Shown here: piece after piece, positions 1 through 5,090 of the stretch
Layout: each line of letters starts with the position of its first letter
How positions within the stretch are numbered: the first letter of the stretch is position 1
The notes under the pieces: model-generated
Seen by the model: the letters and a program-made list of their open reading frames with translations, nothing else
Told to the model about the DNA's origin: nothing
Database searches by the model: none
Program-made: the position numbers and the translations under genes
Source: Candidatus Calditenuaceae archaeon JGI OTU-1
Lineage (GTDB): Archaea; Thermoproteota; Nitrososphaeria_A; Caldarchaeales; Calditenuaceae
Assembly: GCA_000494145.1 (NCBI GenBank)
Contig: AWOE01000007.1
Coordinates: 28,247 to 34,701 of the forward strand
Length of the DNA stretch: 6,455 bases
Direction of reading: 5' to 3'

Positions 1-356
1 AGGGAGCCGCCGATGGTGCCCATGTTCCTGACCTGCATGTCGCCGATCCACTCGGCCGCGGCCGGCATAATGGGAACGACCTTCTTCAGAACGTCGGAGT
101 GCTCGATCTCGGCGTGCCTTGTGAGGGCCCCTATCCTCACGGTCTTCCCCGCCACCTTGATGTAGGCGAGCTTGGACCTGAGGTGCTTCAGGTCGACCAC
201 GACCTGAGGGTTGGAGAGCCTCAGCTTCATCAGCGGCACCAGGCTGTGACCGCCTGCGAGGACCTTCGCCTCACCCTTGTACTTCTTCAGTATCCTCACC
301 GCCTCCTGAAGCGTTCGCGGAGCCACATACTCGAACGAGCGTGGGATCAAGCGCAT
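1..356 (-). CDS. FAD-binding subunit of a CO/xanthine dehydrogenase-family molybdenum hydroxylase (CoxM/CutM type), partial
   Basis: Only the first 118 residues are present; the rest lies beyond the left window edge. In this family the medium subunit binds FAD and passes electrons between the iron-sulfur subunit and an external acceptor, in a complex with a large molybdopterin subunit. Visible motifs are the FAD-binding AGGHSLVPLMKLRL (residues 34-47) and VRNMGTIGGS (109-118), both diagnostic of the PCMH-type FAD domain. I chose the ATG at 356 (MRLIPRSFEY...). An in-frame ATG at 380 would add eight residues, but a TATA-like box at 379-386 overlaps that codon and lies about 26 nt upstream of 356, which fits a leaderless transcript, and family members usually begin close to the FEY.AP motif. 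The substrate (CO, an aldehyde, or another compound) cannot be told from this subunit. The gene is divergent from the HTH gene at 464. Family assignment is confident; substrate is unknown. Confidence 0.93.
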   Translation of the reverse strand, partial: MRLIPRSFEYVAPRTLQEAVRILKKYKGEAKVLAGGHSLVPLMKLRLSNPQVVVDLKHLRSKLAYIKVAGKTVRIGALTRHAEIEHSDVLKKVVPIMPAAAEWIGDMQVRNMGTIGGS

Positions 357-377
357 CTCTGCCCTATTCTCACGGCT

Positions 378-387
378 CATAAGTTTT
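378..387 (-). promoter_or_regulatory. TATA box of the CoxM-like gene
   Basis: The minus strand reads AAAACTTATG, preceded by CGA as a possible BRE. Its centre is about 26 nt upstream of the ATG at 356, the normal archaeal TATA-to-start distance, so the transcript should be nearly leaderless. The box includes the longer start candidate at 378-380, which therefore would not be transcribed from this promoter. Confidence 0.6.
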
Positions 388-432
388 TCGTGGTAGCAGA
401 ACAGGCCCCGCGGATCGAACGACGGCAAAACC

Positions 433-440
433 GTTATTCA
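433..440 (+). promoter_or_regulatory. TATA box of the HTH-hflX unit
   Basis: GTTATTCA follows the A-rich, BRE-like GGCAAAACC. Its centre is about 27 nt before the ATG at 464, which predicts a leaderless first gene. It is back to back with the promoter at 378-387, so the two units share a short divergent control region of about 100 bp. Confidence 0.55.
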
Positions 441-463
441 TGACCGGGAGCGAGTAAGATCGC

Positions 464-841
464 ATGCAGCCTAGAGGGGCTCCGCAGAGGAGAAGCAGGG
501 CTGACAGGTACGCGGGGGTCGTCGAGCGGGTGGAGAGGTACGAGTTCGTGGAGGACCTCGGGAACGTCGTGAGGAAGGCGAGGGAGGCGAAGTTCCTCAC
601 GAGGGAGCAGCTGGCTGAGATGGTGGGCGAGAAGGTCTCGACGATCAGGAGGATCGAGAACGACGAGCTCAAGCCTTCCTTCGAGCTGGCCCGGAAGCTC
701 GAGAGGGTCCTGAAGGTGAAGCTCCTCGTCGAGGCGACGGACGAGGTCTTCGAGAGGGTCGTTACGAGGGCCCAGCGGAGGGGCCTGACGATAGGCGACG
801 TCCTCCGAGAGCAGTTGAAGAATGAGGACGCCGGGATCTGA
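464..841 (+). CDS. aMBF1-like (multiprotein bridging factor 1 related) HTH protein lacking the N-terminal zinc ribbon
   Basis: This 125-residue basic protein has a Cro/XRE-type HTH at about residues 32-89. The recognition region TREQLAEMVGEKVSTIRRIE (46-65), then ELKPSFELARKLE, matches the archaeal MBF1 core (LA..vGEK.s.IRrIE.g.l.Pd.elA.KLE). The C-terminal tail LTIGDVLREQLK (108-119) resembles the LTLGD... tail of archaeal MBF1. Known aMBF1 proteins carry an N-terminal four-cysteine zinc ribbon and associate with the small ribosomal subunit; this one has no cysteine at all and starts in the basic linker. An in-frame TAA at 455-457 excludes a longer product. The ATG at 464 sits about 27 nt after a TATA box. 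hflX begins 6 nt after the stop, so the two are almost certainly co-transcribed, and a translation-related role is more likely than control of one promoter. That role is inference; a generic XRE regulator remains possible. Confidence 0.85.
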   Translation: MQPRGAPQRRSRADRYAGVVERVERYEFVEDLGNVVRKAREAKFLTREQLAEMVGEKVSTIRRIENDELKPSFELARKLERVLKVKLLVEATDEVFERVVTRAQRRGLTIGDVLREQLKNEDAGI

Positions 842-843
842 GG
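840..843 (+). promoter_or_regulatory. Shine-Dalgarno for hflX
   Basis: GAGG overlaps the stop codon of the upstream HTH gene and lies 4 nt before the GTG at 848, or 7 nt before the second in-frame GTG at 851. It supports translation from an internal operon position, in contrast to the leaderless genes elsewhere in the window. Confidence 0.45.
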
Positions 844-847
844 CGGG

Positions 848-2152
848 GTGGTGGGCTTAGCTCAGGGCAGGAGGGTCGCGATCGTCCACAGGTACTACCC
901 CTGGGAGAGCGAGAACCTGGACGAGCTCGAGGAGCTCTGCCGGACCGCCGGGTACGAGGTCGTCTACAGACTGGCCCAGCGCCGCTTCCCCCATCCCCTC
1001 TACAACATAGGGCCGTCGAAGCTCGGGGAGCTGAAGGAGGCCGTTCGGAGGCTCGGGATATCGAAGGTGATCTTCGAGAACGAGCTCAAGCCGGTGCAGG
1101 AGTACAACCTTGCGAAGGAGCTGAACGTCGAGGTCATCACGAGGGTCAGGCTGATACTCGAGATATTCGCGCTCCACGCCACCAGCCTCGAGGCCAACCT
1201 CCAGATCAAGCTGGCGGCTCTGAAGTACGAGCTGCCGAGGGCGAAGGAGAAGGTGAGGTTGGCGAAGCAGGGCGAGCAGCCCGGGTTCCACGGCCTCGGA
1301 GCCTACGAGGCGGACGTCTACTACGAGGAGGTGAAGAGGCAGATCCAGACTCTGACGAGGAAGCTGGAGGAGATCAAGCGGAGGAAGGCCTGGGAGACGA
1401 GGGCCCGCAGGAGCACGGGGATTCCGACCGTATCGCTGGCCGGTTACACGAACGCCGGCAAGTCGACGCTCTTCACCCGGCTGACGGGATCGCCGGCCGT
1501 CATATCGGACGCCATGTTCACCACGCTCTCAACGAAGAGGAGGACGACGCGGGTCAACGGAAGGCCGGTCAACCTCTCCGACACGGTCGGCTTCATCAGG
1601 AACGTCCCCACCCTCCTCATCTCCGCCTTCATGTCGACGCTGATGGAGATAGCAGAGTCCGACATGGTGTTGCTGGTGGTTGACGCGTCAGACCCTGTAG
1701 ACGAGGTGAGGAACAAGTTCGAGGTCTCGTACTCGACGCTGCACCAGATAGGCGCCGGCCACCTCCCCACCGTCGTGGCGCTCAACAAGATCGATCTGGT
1801 CAGCGGTGAGCACCTGAGGAGGGTCCTCGAGGAGGTCGACTTCAGGGGGCTGAGGGTCGTTCCTATCTCGGCCCAGCGCGGCGACGGGATACCGGAGCTG
1901 CTCGACGCGATAGAGGAGAACCTCCCGAGGTTGATGCGGCTCGAGTCGAGGCTGAGCTACGGCGATGGCCTCAGCTCCCTCATCGAGGAGCTCCACTCCA
2001 AGGGACGCGTGGAGGTGCTGGAATATTTCGAGGACTCGGTGCGCGTGGTGGCGGAGGCCCCACCGGAGCTGGCCGAGAAGGTGAGGAGCGTCTCCCTCAC
2101 CGGGTCCTTTAGGCTGATCGAGCAGGTGCAGCATACCCGCAGTCCCGGGTAG
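848..2152 (+). CDS. hflX: GTPase HflX, archaeal type
   Basis: This 434-residue protein belongs to the HflX family of Obg/Era-like GTPases, which bind the large ribosomal subunit and can split or rescue stalled ribosomes. The N-terminal HflX subdomain (about 8-110) includes HPLYNIGPSKLGEL (49-62). The linker helices hold LKYELPRAKE (125-134) and the archaeal motif GFHGLGAYEADVYYEEVKRQ (146-165) where bacteria have GxGETQLE. G motifs follow in order: G1 GYTNAGKST (199-207), G2 within FTTLSTKRRTT (224-234), G3 DTVGFI (245-250), G4 NKID (313-316) and G5 SAQ (341-343). A C-terminal domain of about 75 residues follows. The start is GTG at 848 or the adjacent GTG at 851. The gene sits 6 nt after the aMBF1-like gene and lacks a promoter of its own, so translational coupling is likely. 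All G motifs look intact. Confidence 0.96.
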   Translation: MVGLAQGRRVAIVHRYYPWESENLDELEELCRTAGYEVVYRLAQRRFPHPLYNIGPSKLGELKEAVRRLGISKVIFENELKPVQEYNLAKELNVEVITRVRLILEIFALHATSLEANLQIKLAALKYELPRAKEKVRLAKQGEQPGFHGLGAYEADVYYEEVKRQIQTLTRKLEEIKRRKAWETRARRSTGIPTVSLAGYTNAGKSTLFTRLTGSPAVISDAMFTTLSTKRRTTRVNGRPVNLSDTVGFIRNVPTLLISAFMSTLMEIAESDMVLLVVDASDPVDEVRNKFEVSYSTLHQIGAGHLPTVVALNKIDLVSGEHLRRVLEEVDFRGLRVVPISAQRGDGIPELLDAIEENLPRLMRLESRLSYGDGLSSLIEELHSKGRVEVLEYFEDSVRVVAEAPPELAEKVRSVSLTGSFRLIEQVQHTRSPG

Positions 2153-2170
2153 CCGTCGCGGGGAGGACGG
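2153..2170 (+). terminator. Small hairpin directly after hflX
   Basis: CCGTC (2153-2157) pairs with GACGG (2166-2170) around an 8-nt loop, immediately after the TAG stop. No T tract follows, so termination here is uncertain. The rest of the roughly 170-bp gap to the rpl1 promoter shows no ORF, tRNA or other structure that I can defend. Confidence 0.2.
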
Positions 2171-2322
2171 GCGCGGAGGCATTCGCGGTTCACCGTCATC
2201 GCATCTCTCGGCGACAGGCGCAGTTGAAGGACCGGAGGGGCACGCCCAGAAGAGAACTGGATGATGAAAGGCTTCAATCCTTCAGCGCGCCCCGTCGTCT
2301 ATCACGGATGGCGGGAAGAGGC

Positions 2323-2329
2323 TTAATTA
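2323..2329 (+). promoter_or_regulatory. TATA box of rpl1
   Basis: TTAATTA, preceded by the purine-rich GGGAAGAGGC, is centred about 28 nt upstream of the ATG at 2354. This supports a leaderless uL1 transcript and argues against the in-frame TTG at 2348. Confidence 0.6.
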
Positions 2330-2353
2330 GATCCGGGACGCCGGCCCTTGGGG

Positions 2354-3019
2354 ATGGCAGCAGTAGAGGCAGTTAGGGAAGCGATGAGGGAGGCACTCGC
2401 GAAGGGAAAGCAGAGGAAGTTCACGCAGTCGGTCGAGCTGGTGATCAACCTGAAGGACATCGACCTGAAGAAGCCCGAGAACAGGTTCACGGAGGTGATA
2501 GAGCTGCCGCACGGTCTAGGGTCCAAGGCGAGGAAGGTGGCCGTGATAGCGAGCGGCGCCCTGGCCGTCGAGGCCCGCAAGTCGCCGAACGTCGACCGGG
2601 TCTTCGAGCGCGAGGAGATCGAGGTGCTGATAGGAAACAAGAAGGCGGCGAAGAAGCTGGCGAGGCAGTTCGACTACTTCCTCGTCGACACGTCGCTGAT
2701 CTCGCTGGTGGCTAGGGCCCTAGGAGCAGCCCTCGGCTACATAGGAAAGGCGCCGGTCCCCGTCCCTGCGGGCGCGGACGTCAACGCCCTCGCATCGAGG
2801 TACAAGAGGAGCGTTACGGTGAGGGTCAGGAAGAACCCCCAGGCGAACTGCATCATAGGGACCGAGGAGATGAGCCCCGACCAGCTGGTGGAGAACGCCG
2901 TGACGGTTCTGAACAGGGTTGTGGAGAAGCTCCCTAAGAGGTGGGCCAACGTGAAGTCAGCCTACATCAAGAGGGCGATGGGCGAGCCGGTGGAGCTGAA
3001 GATCAGGGAGTCTGAGTGA
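2354..3019 (+). CDS. rpl1: Large-subunit ribosomal protein uL1 (L1)
   Basis: This 221-residue protein has the usual archaeal L1 length. uL1 binds 23S rRNA at the L1 stalk and helps move deacylated tRNA out of the E site; in several archaea it also represses its own mRNA. Recognisable blocks are FTQSVELVINLKDIDLKKPE (23-42), the FTEVIELPHGLG segment (45-56), ARQFDYFLVDTSLI (103-116) and the C-terminal KRWANVKSAYIKRAMGEPV (195-213). The usual GPRGKMP loop appears here as GYIGKAPVPVP (128-138), a visible departure in a normally conserved RNA-facing loop. The ATG at 2354 has a TATA box about 28 nt upstream; a TTG at 2348 would add two residues. Its 3' end overlaps the convergent rpl11 by 17 bp, whereas archaea usually encode L11 and L1 in tandem. 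Confidence 0.96.
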   Translation: MAAVEAVREAMREALAKGKQRKFTQSVELVINLKDIDLKKPENRFTEVIELPHGLGSKARKVAVIASGALAVEARKSPNVDRVFEREEIEVLIGNKKAAKKLARQFDYFLVDTSLISLVARALGAALGYIGKAPVPVPAGADVNALASRYKRSVTVRVRKNPQANCIIGTEEMSPDQLVENAVTVLNRVVEKLPKRWANVKSAYIKRAMGEPVELKIRESE

Positions 3020-3500
3020 CCTCCGAGAGCAAGTGGTCGTAAACCCCCTCGTCGACTTCCCTCTGCACGGTCTTCGGGTCCTTGCCGTCCACCGTGACGC
3101 CCATGCTCACGCAGGTCCCCAGCACCGTTTTGACCGCTGCCTTCAGCGACTTGACCCTGAGGTGAGGCATCTTCAGCCTGGCAATCTTGACGACCTGCTC
3201 GAAGGTTACGTTGCCTGCGACCTGCGAACCCGCCTGGCCTGAGCCCTTCTCGATCCCGGCCTCTCGGGCTATCAGGGCAGCGACGGTCGGCACCCCGACC
3301 TCCACCTCGAAGGACTTGGTCTCGACGTCCACGACCACCTTCACGGGAACCCTCATCCCCCTGAACTCCTTCGTCAGCTCGTTGATCCTCTCGACGACGG
3401 AGAGGACGTTCAGGCCCAGCGGCGTGAGGGCCGGTCCTATCGGCGGGCCGGCTGTGGCCTTACCTCCCTCGACGTCGAACTTGAAGGTCCTCAGCGACAT
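3003..3500 (-). CDS. rpl11: Large-subunit ribosomal protein uL11 (L11)
   Basis: This 165-residue protein is the archaeal-length uL11. It binds the GTPase-associated centre of 23S rRNA together with the L10/P-stalk and supports translation-factor GTPase activity. The N-terminal domain shows GGKATAGPPIGPALTPLGLN (12-31), with the flexible proline-rich switch. The C-terminal RNA-binding domain carries LKAAVKTVLGTCVSMGVTVD (119-138), the L11 signature. The ATG at 3500 is the only sensible start. A TATA-like TTTATC at 3532-3537 on the minus strand lies about 34 nt upstream, implying a leader of roughly 8 nt. The gene is transcribed towards rpl1 and overlaps it by 17 bp, and no L10 or L12 gene is nearby. 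This separates genes that are usually one operon. Confidence 0.97.
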   Translation of the reverse strand: MSLRTFKFDVEGGKATAGPPIGPALTPLGLNVLSVVERINELTKEFRGMRVPVKVVVDVETKSFEVEVGVPTVAALIAREAGIEKGSGQAGSQVAGNVTFEQVVKIARLKMPHLRVKSLKAAVKTVLGTCVSMGVTVDGKDPKTVQREVDEGVYDHLLSEVTQTP

Positions 3501-3531
3501 GCCCCTTCCAGCCCCCTACCGTGACCTTTGA

Positions 3532-3537
3532 GATAAA
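3532..3537 (-). promoter_or_regulatory. TATA box of rpl11
   Basis: The minus strand reads TTTATC, centred about 34 nt before the ATG at 3500. That is slightly longer than at the other genes and predicts a leader of a few nucleotides. No clear Shine-Dalgarno lies in that short leader. Confidence 0.45.
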
Positions 3538-3600
3538 CCGAATTCGGGCATGAGGGAGAAACGTGTTAGGTCGGCGCGCGCAGAGCGTTGACCCAAAACC

Positions 3601-3606
3601 TTTAAC
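3601..3606 (+). promoter_or_regulatory. TATA box of the molybdopterin oxidoreductase gene
   Basis: TTTAAC, preceded by the BRE-like CCAAAACC, is centred about 28 nt before the ATG at 3632. It selects that ATG over an in-frame GTG at 3563, which lies upstream of the box. Confidence 0.6.
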
Positions 3607-3631
3607 ACCCGGACTGTGCAACGGTTCGCAG

Positions 3632-4249
3632 ATGGTCGAGGCGGTCGAAAAGACGCTGCCACCCCGTCAGAGGTACGTCAGGAAGTTCATCGTCTACGCG
3701 GCCCTCGGGATACCGCAGGTGAACCTCGAGACCTACAGGCTCAGGGTCACAGGCCTTGTCGAGAGGCCCCTCGAGTTCACTTACGAGGAGCTGCAGAGGC
3801 TCCCGATGAAGAGGTACGTCAGGGACGCGCACTGCGTCACGAAATGGTCGGTGAAGGACGTGGAGTGGGAGGGCGTGCCGATCAGGCACCTCGCTGAGCT
3901 GGCGGGCGTCAAGCCTGAGGCCAGGTGGGTCATGTTCTATTCCCTTGAGGGCTACTCGACGCCAGTCCCGATCGAGGACGCGCTGCACGAGGACGCCATC
4001 ATAGCGCTCCGCATGAACGGAGAGCCTCTGCCCCTCGAGAACGGCTTCCCGGCGAGGCCATTCATCCCCCACCTCTACCTCTGGAAGAGCGCGAAGTGGC
4101 TTACGGAGATCGAGTTCATGGCTTACTACGTCGACGGCTTCTGGGAGAGGCCCGAGAACGGAGCTTACCACGAGCGCGGCAACGTGTGGCTTGAGGAGAG
4201 GTTCAAGGGCATGGGAGGTCGCCACACCGAGCGAAGGCCTGTGCTCTGA
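3632..4249 (+). CDS. Soluble sulfite-oxidase-fold molybdopterin oxidoreductase (COG2041, YuiH-like)
   Basis: This 205-residue protein is a single oxidoreductase molybdopterin-binding domain of the sulfite oxidase/MsrP superfamily. The core begins at PQVNLETYRLRVTGLVERPL (28-47). Cys68 in RDAHCVTKWS is the expected molybdenum ligand. The later family motifs are GYSTPVPIEDAL, PLENGFPARPFIPHLYLWKSAKW and the C-terminal GFWE...GNVW.EER. The length matches single-domain bacterial and archaeal members. There is no Tat or Sec signal, haem b5 domain or dimerisation domain, so it should act in the cytoplasm with an unknown electron partner. The substrate is unknown; sulfite is only one candidate. The ATG at 3632 lies about 28 nt after TTTAAC, and the longer GTG start at 3563 would place that box inside the gene. 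It is divergent from rpl11 and 48 nt before the zinc-finger gene at 4298. Confidence 0.92.
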   Translation: MVEAVEKTLPPRQRYVRKFIVYAALGIPQVNLETYRLRVTGLVERPLEFTYEELQRLPMKRYVRDAHCVTKWSVKDVEWEGVPIRHLAELAGVKPEARWVMFYSLEGYSTPVPIEDALHEDAIIALRMNGEPLPLENGFPARPFIPHLYLWKSAKWLTEIEFMAYYVDGFWERPENGAYHERGNVWLEERFKGMGGRHTERRPVL

Positions 4250-4264
4250 GGTCCGGGAAAGCCC

Positions 4265-4270
4265 AATTAC
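4265..4270 (+). promoter_or_regulatory. TATA-like element of the small zinc-finger membrane protein gene
   Basis: AATTAC, following GAAAGCCC, is centred about 30 nt before the ATG at 4298. This would give the gene its own near-leaderless promoter although it lies only 48 nt after the preceding stop; read-through from upstream is also possible. Confidence 0.35.
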
Positions 4271-4297
4271 CGAGCCCGTCGCTGTACCACGGGACCC

Positions 4298-4537
4298 ATG
4301 TCAGCACGTCCTCAACCGAAGAAGGTCAGGATACCCGACCACAAGCACTGCCCTGTCTGCGGGAGGTCGATGCCGGTCGATGCGGAGTTCTGCAGCGATC
4401 CCTGCAGGGCTATGAACGAGGAACGCCTCAGACGGGAGCGGAGGGCTAGGACGATAACGCTCGTCATCTATGCGATCATGATGGCCGTCCTCCTCCTGTT
4501 CCTTCTAGGTCCCTTCATGAGACCGCAAGCGGGCTGA
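4298..4537 (+). CDS. Small zinc-ribbon protein with C-terminal transmembrane helix (DUF2116-like)
   Basis: This 79-residue protein has a zinc-binding module with Cys18-x2-Cys21 (HCPVCGRSMP) and Cys32-x3-Cys36 (FCSDPCR). A highly basic stretch, EERLRRERRAR (41-51), is followed by one hydrophobic helix (about 52-71) and a short tail. The order zinc ribbon, charged linker, single C-terminal helix matches the archaeal DUF2116 family, whose function is unknown to me. The positive-inside rule places the zinc ribbon in the cytoplasm. The basic arm next to the membrane could contact nucleic acid or an acidic partner, which is inference. The gene end overlaps the convergent gene at 4505-4840 by 33 bp, and both encode Cys4 modules joined to membrane helices. 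The start is the ATG at 4298. Confidence 0.85.
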   Translation: MSARPQPKKVRIPDHKHCPVCGRSMPVDAEFCSDPCRAMNEERLRRERRARTITLVIYAIMMAVLLLFLLGPFMRPQAG

Positions 4538-4840
4538 AGCTCTGAGCGTTCCGATCCTCACCGCTGTTCCGGCAGCCAGCAGAACCGCCGCGAGGAGCAG
4601 CGCACCTCCAGCTAATACGTGGTCCGACAAGAGCAGCCCCAGCAAGGCGACCGAGGCCGAGGCGATGAGGCCGTAGGAGAGAGGTTTCCCGACCCTCGAC
4701 GCCTTCTCCGCGACCTCCGGATGACGGTGTTTCAGGTGGGATCCCCTCAGGACCGGGACGCAGGTGGAAAGGCACGCGTACCTCACCGCCACCCATTCGT
4801 CCAAGTCCAGCTCCTCGCCGCAGACGTCGCACCTCGGCAC
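4505..4840 (-). CDS. Small Cys4 zinc-finger protein with two transmembrane helices, uncharacterised
   Basis: I do not recognise the family. From a GTG at 4840 it encodes 111 residues (first residue read as Met): PRCDVCGEEL with Cys4-x2-Cys7, then CLSTC with Cys23-x3-Cys27, a likely zinc site. A His-rich stretch, SHLKHRHPE (34-42), follows, then two hydrophobic segments at about 54-72 and 75-93 and a basic tail (RIGTLRASARLRS). The frame is open far upstream (to 5359), but that part reads like non-coding sequence and overlaps the archaellin gene. The minus-strand ATATAA box at 4863-4868 lies about 25 nt before the GTG, which supports a leaderless GTG start exactly before the zinc finger. The 3' end overlaps the convergent DUF2116-like gene by 33 bp. 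A membrane-anchored zinc-finger protein is a fair description; its function is unknown. Confidence 0.7.
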   Translation of the reverse strand: MPRCDVCGEELDLDEWVAVRYACLSTCVPVLRGSHLKHRHPEVAEKASRVGKPLSYGLIASASVALLGLLLSDHVLAGGALLLAAVLLAAGTAVRIGTLRASARLRSHEGT

Positions 4841-4862
4841 AGCACCGATCGCTCGTTGCGGG

Positions 4863-4868
4863 TTATAT
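4863..4868 (-). promoter_or_regulatory. TATA box of the two-helix zinc-finger gene
   Basis: The minus strand reads ATATAA, the best TATA match in the window, centred about 25 nt before the GTG codon at 4840. It is the main evidence for that unusual start. Confidence 0.65.
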
Positions 4869-4980
4869 GCGTGGGGCTTCAACCAGTTCGAGTTTGGGCC
4901 ATCCCATCCGCTCACCGCGAATTGGCCAGAACTGCCGCTTTCTCCGAATTGCCGCGGAAATGCGGCTCGATATGGCGAAA

Positions 4981-5000
4981 ATGAATGCGATTCATGCATT
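4981..5000. repeat. Nested palindromes upstream of the archaellin
   Basis: ATGAAT-GCG-ATTCAT (4981-4995) is a perfect 6-bp inverted repeat with a 3-bp centre. It interlocks with AATGC (4984-4988) and GCATT (4996-5000), a second inverted repeat. It sits about 70 bp upstream of the archaellin TATA region and is followed by the ACTGCAA direct repeat at 15-bp spacing. It is a plausible operator for a dimeric regulator. Confidence 0.35.
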
Positions 5001-5060
5001 ACTGCAAATTGAATGACTGCAAGGGAATACTTTCTGATAAGGTTTTTGGGTTCGCCGGGA

Positions 5061-5074
5061 GATACAGTAAAATA
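5061..5074 (+). promoter_or_regulatory. Archaellin promoter (TATA region)
   Basis: GATACAGTAAAATA offers two overlapping boxes. TAAAATA (5068-5074) is about 29 nt before the ATG at 5100, and GATACAG (5061-5067) is about 27 nt before the ATG at 5091. Either gives a leaderless archaellin mRNA, so the promoter does not settle the start. Confidence 0.5.
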
Positions 5075-5090
5075 GCAACCTTCAATATGA

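Larger units (their letters stand above)
4841..5090. promoter_or_regulatory. Divergent control region between the zinc-finger gene and the archaellin
   Basis: This 250-bp gap has no credible gene and turns AT-rich from about 4970 onward. It holds the ATATAA box of the leftward gene (4863-4868) and a T5 run at 5043-5047. It also has two CGAATTG copies (4918-4924 and 4945-4951), a GCCGC/GCGGC hairpin (4951-4955 with 4962-4966), a palindrome at 4981-4995, two ACTGCAA copies (5001-5007 and 5016-5022) and the archaellin TATA region near 5061-5074. The arrangement suggests regulated archaellin expression, which is inference. Confidence 0.4.

Noticed and set aside
857..1291. Long minus-strand open frames opposite hflX
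   Set aside because: They are antisense shadows of GC-rich codons in a gene whose plus-strand product has all HflX motifs.
2255..2320. ATGATGA at 2261-2267 as a C box of a C/D guide RNA
   Set aside because: No CTGA D box follows at a usable distance on the plus strand, and the minus-strand alternative lacks a proper C'/D pair.
3602..4225. 207-codon minus-strand ORF opposite the molybdopterin enzyme
   Set aside because: The plus-strand frame has clear family motifs; the antisense product is composition-driven with no motif.
4885..4915. AACCAGTTCGAGTTTGGGCC resembling a tRNA T-arm, possibly an attachment-site remnant
   Set aside because: Only a 4-bp stem including a G-T pair forms, no acceptor, D or anticodon arm is present, and no integrase is nearby.
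4972..5016. 14-codon ORF (MAKMNAIHALLQIE) in the archaellin upstream region
   Set aside because: It has no Shine-Dalgarno, no TATA box at leaderless spacing, and coincides with the palindromes; likely chance.
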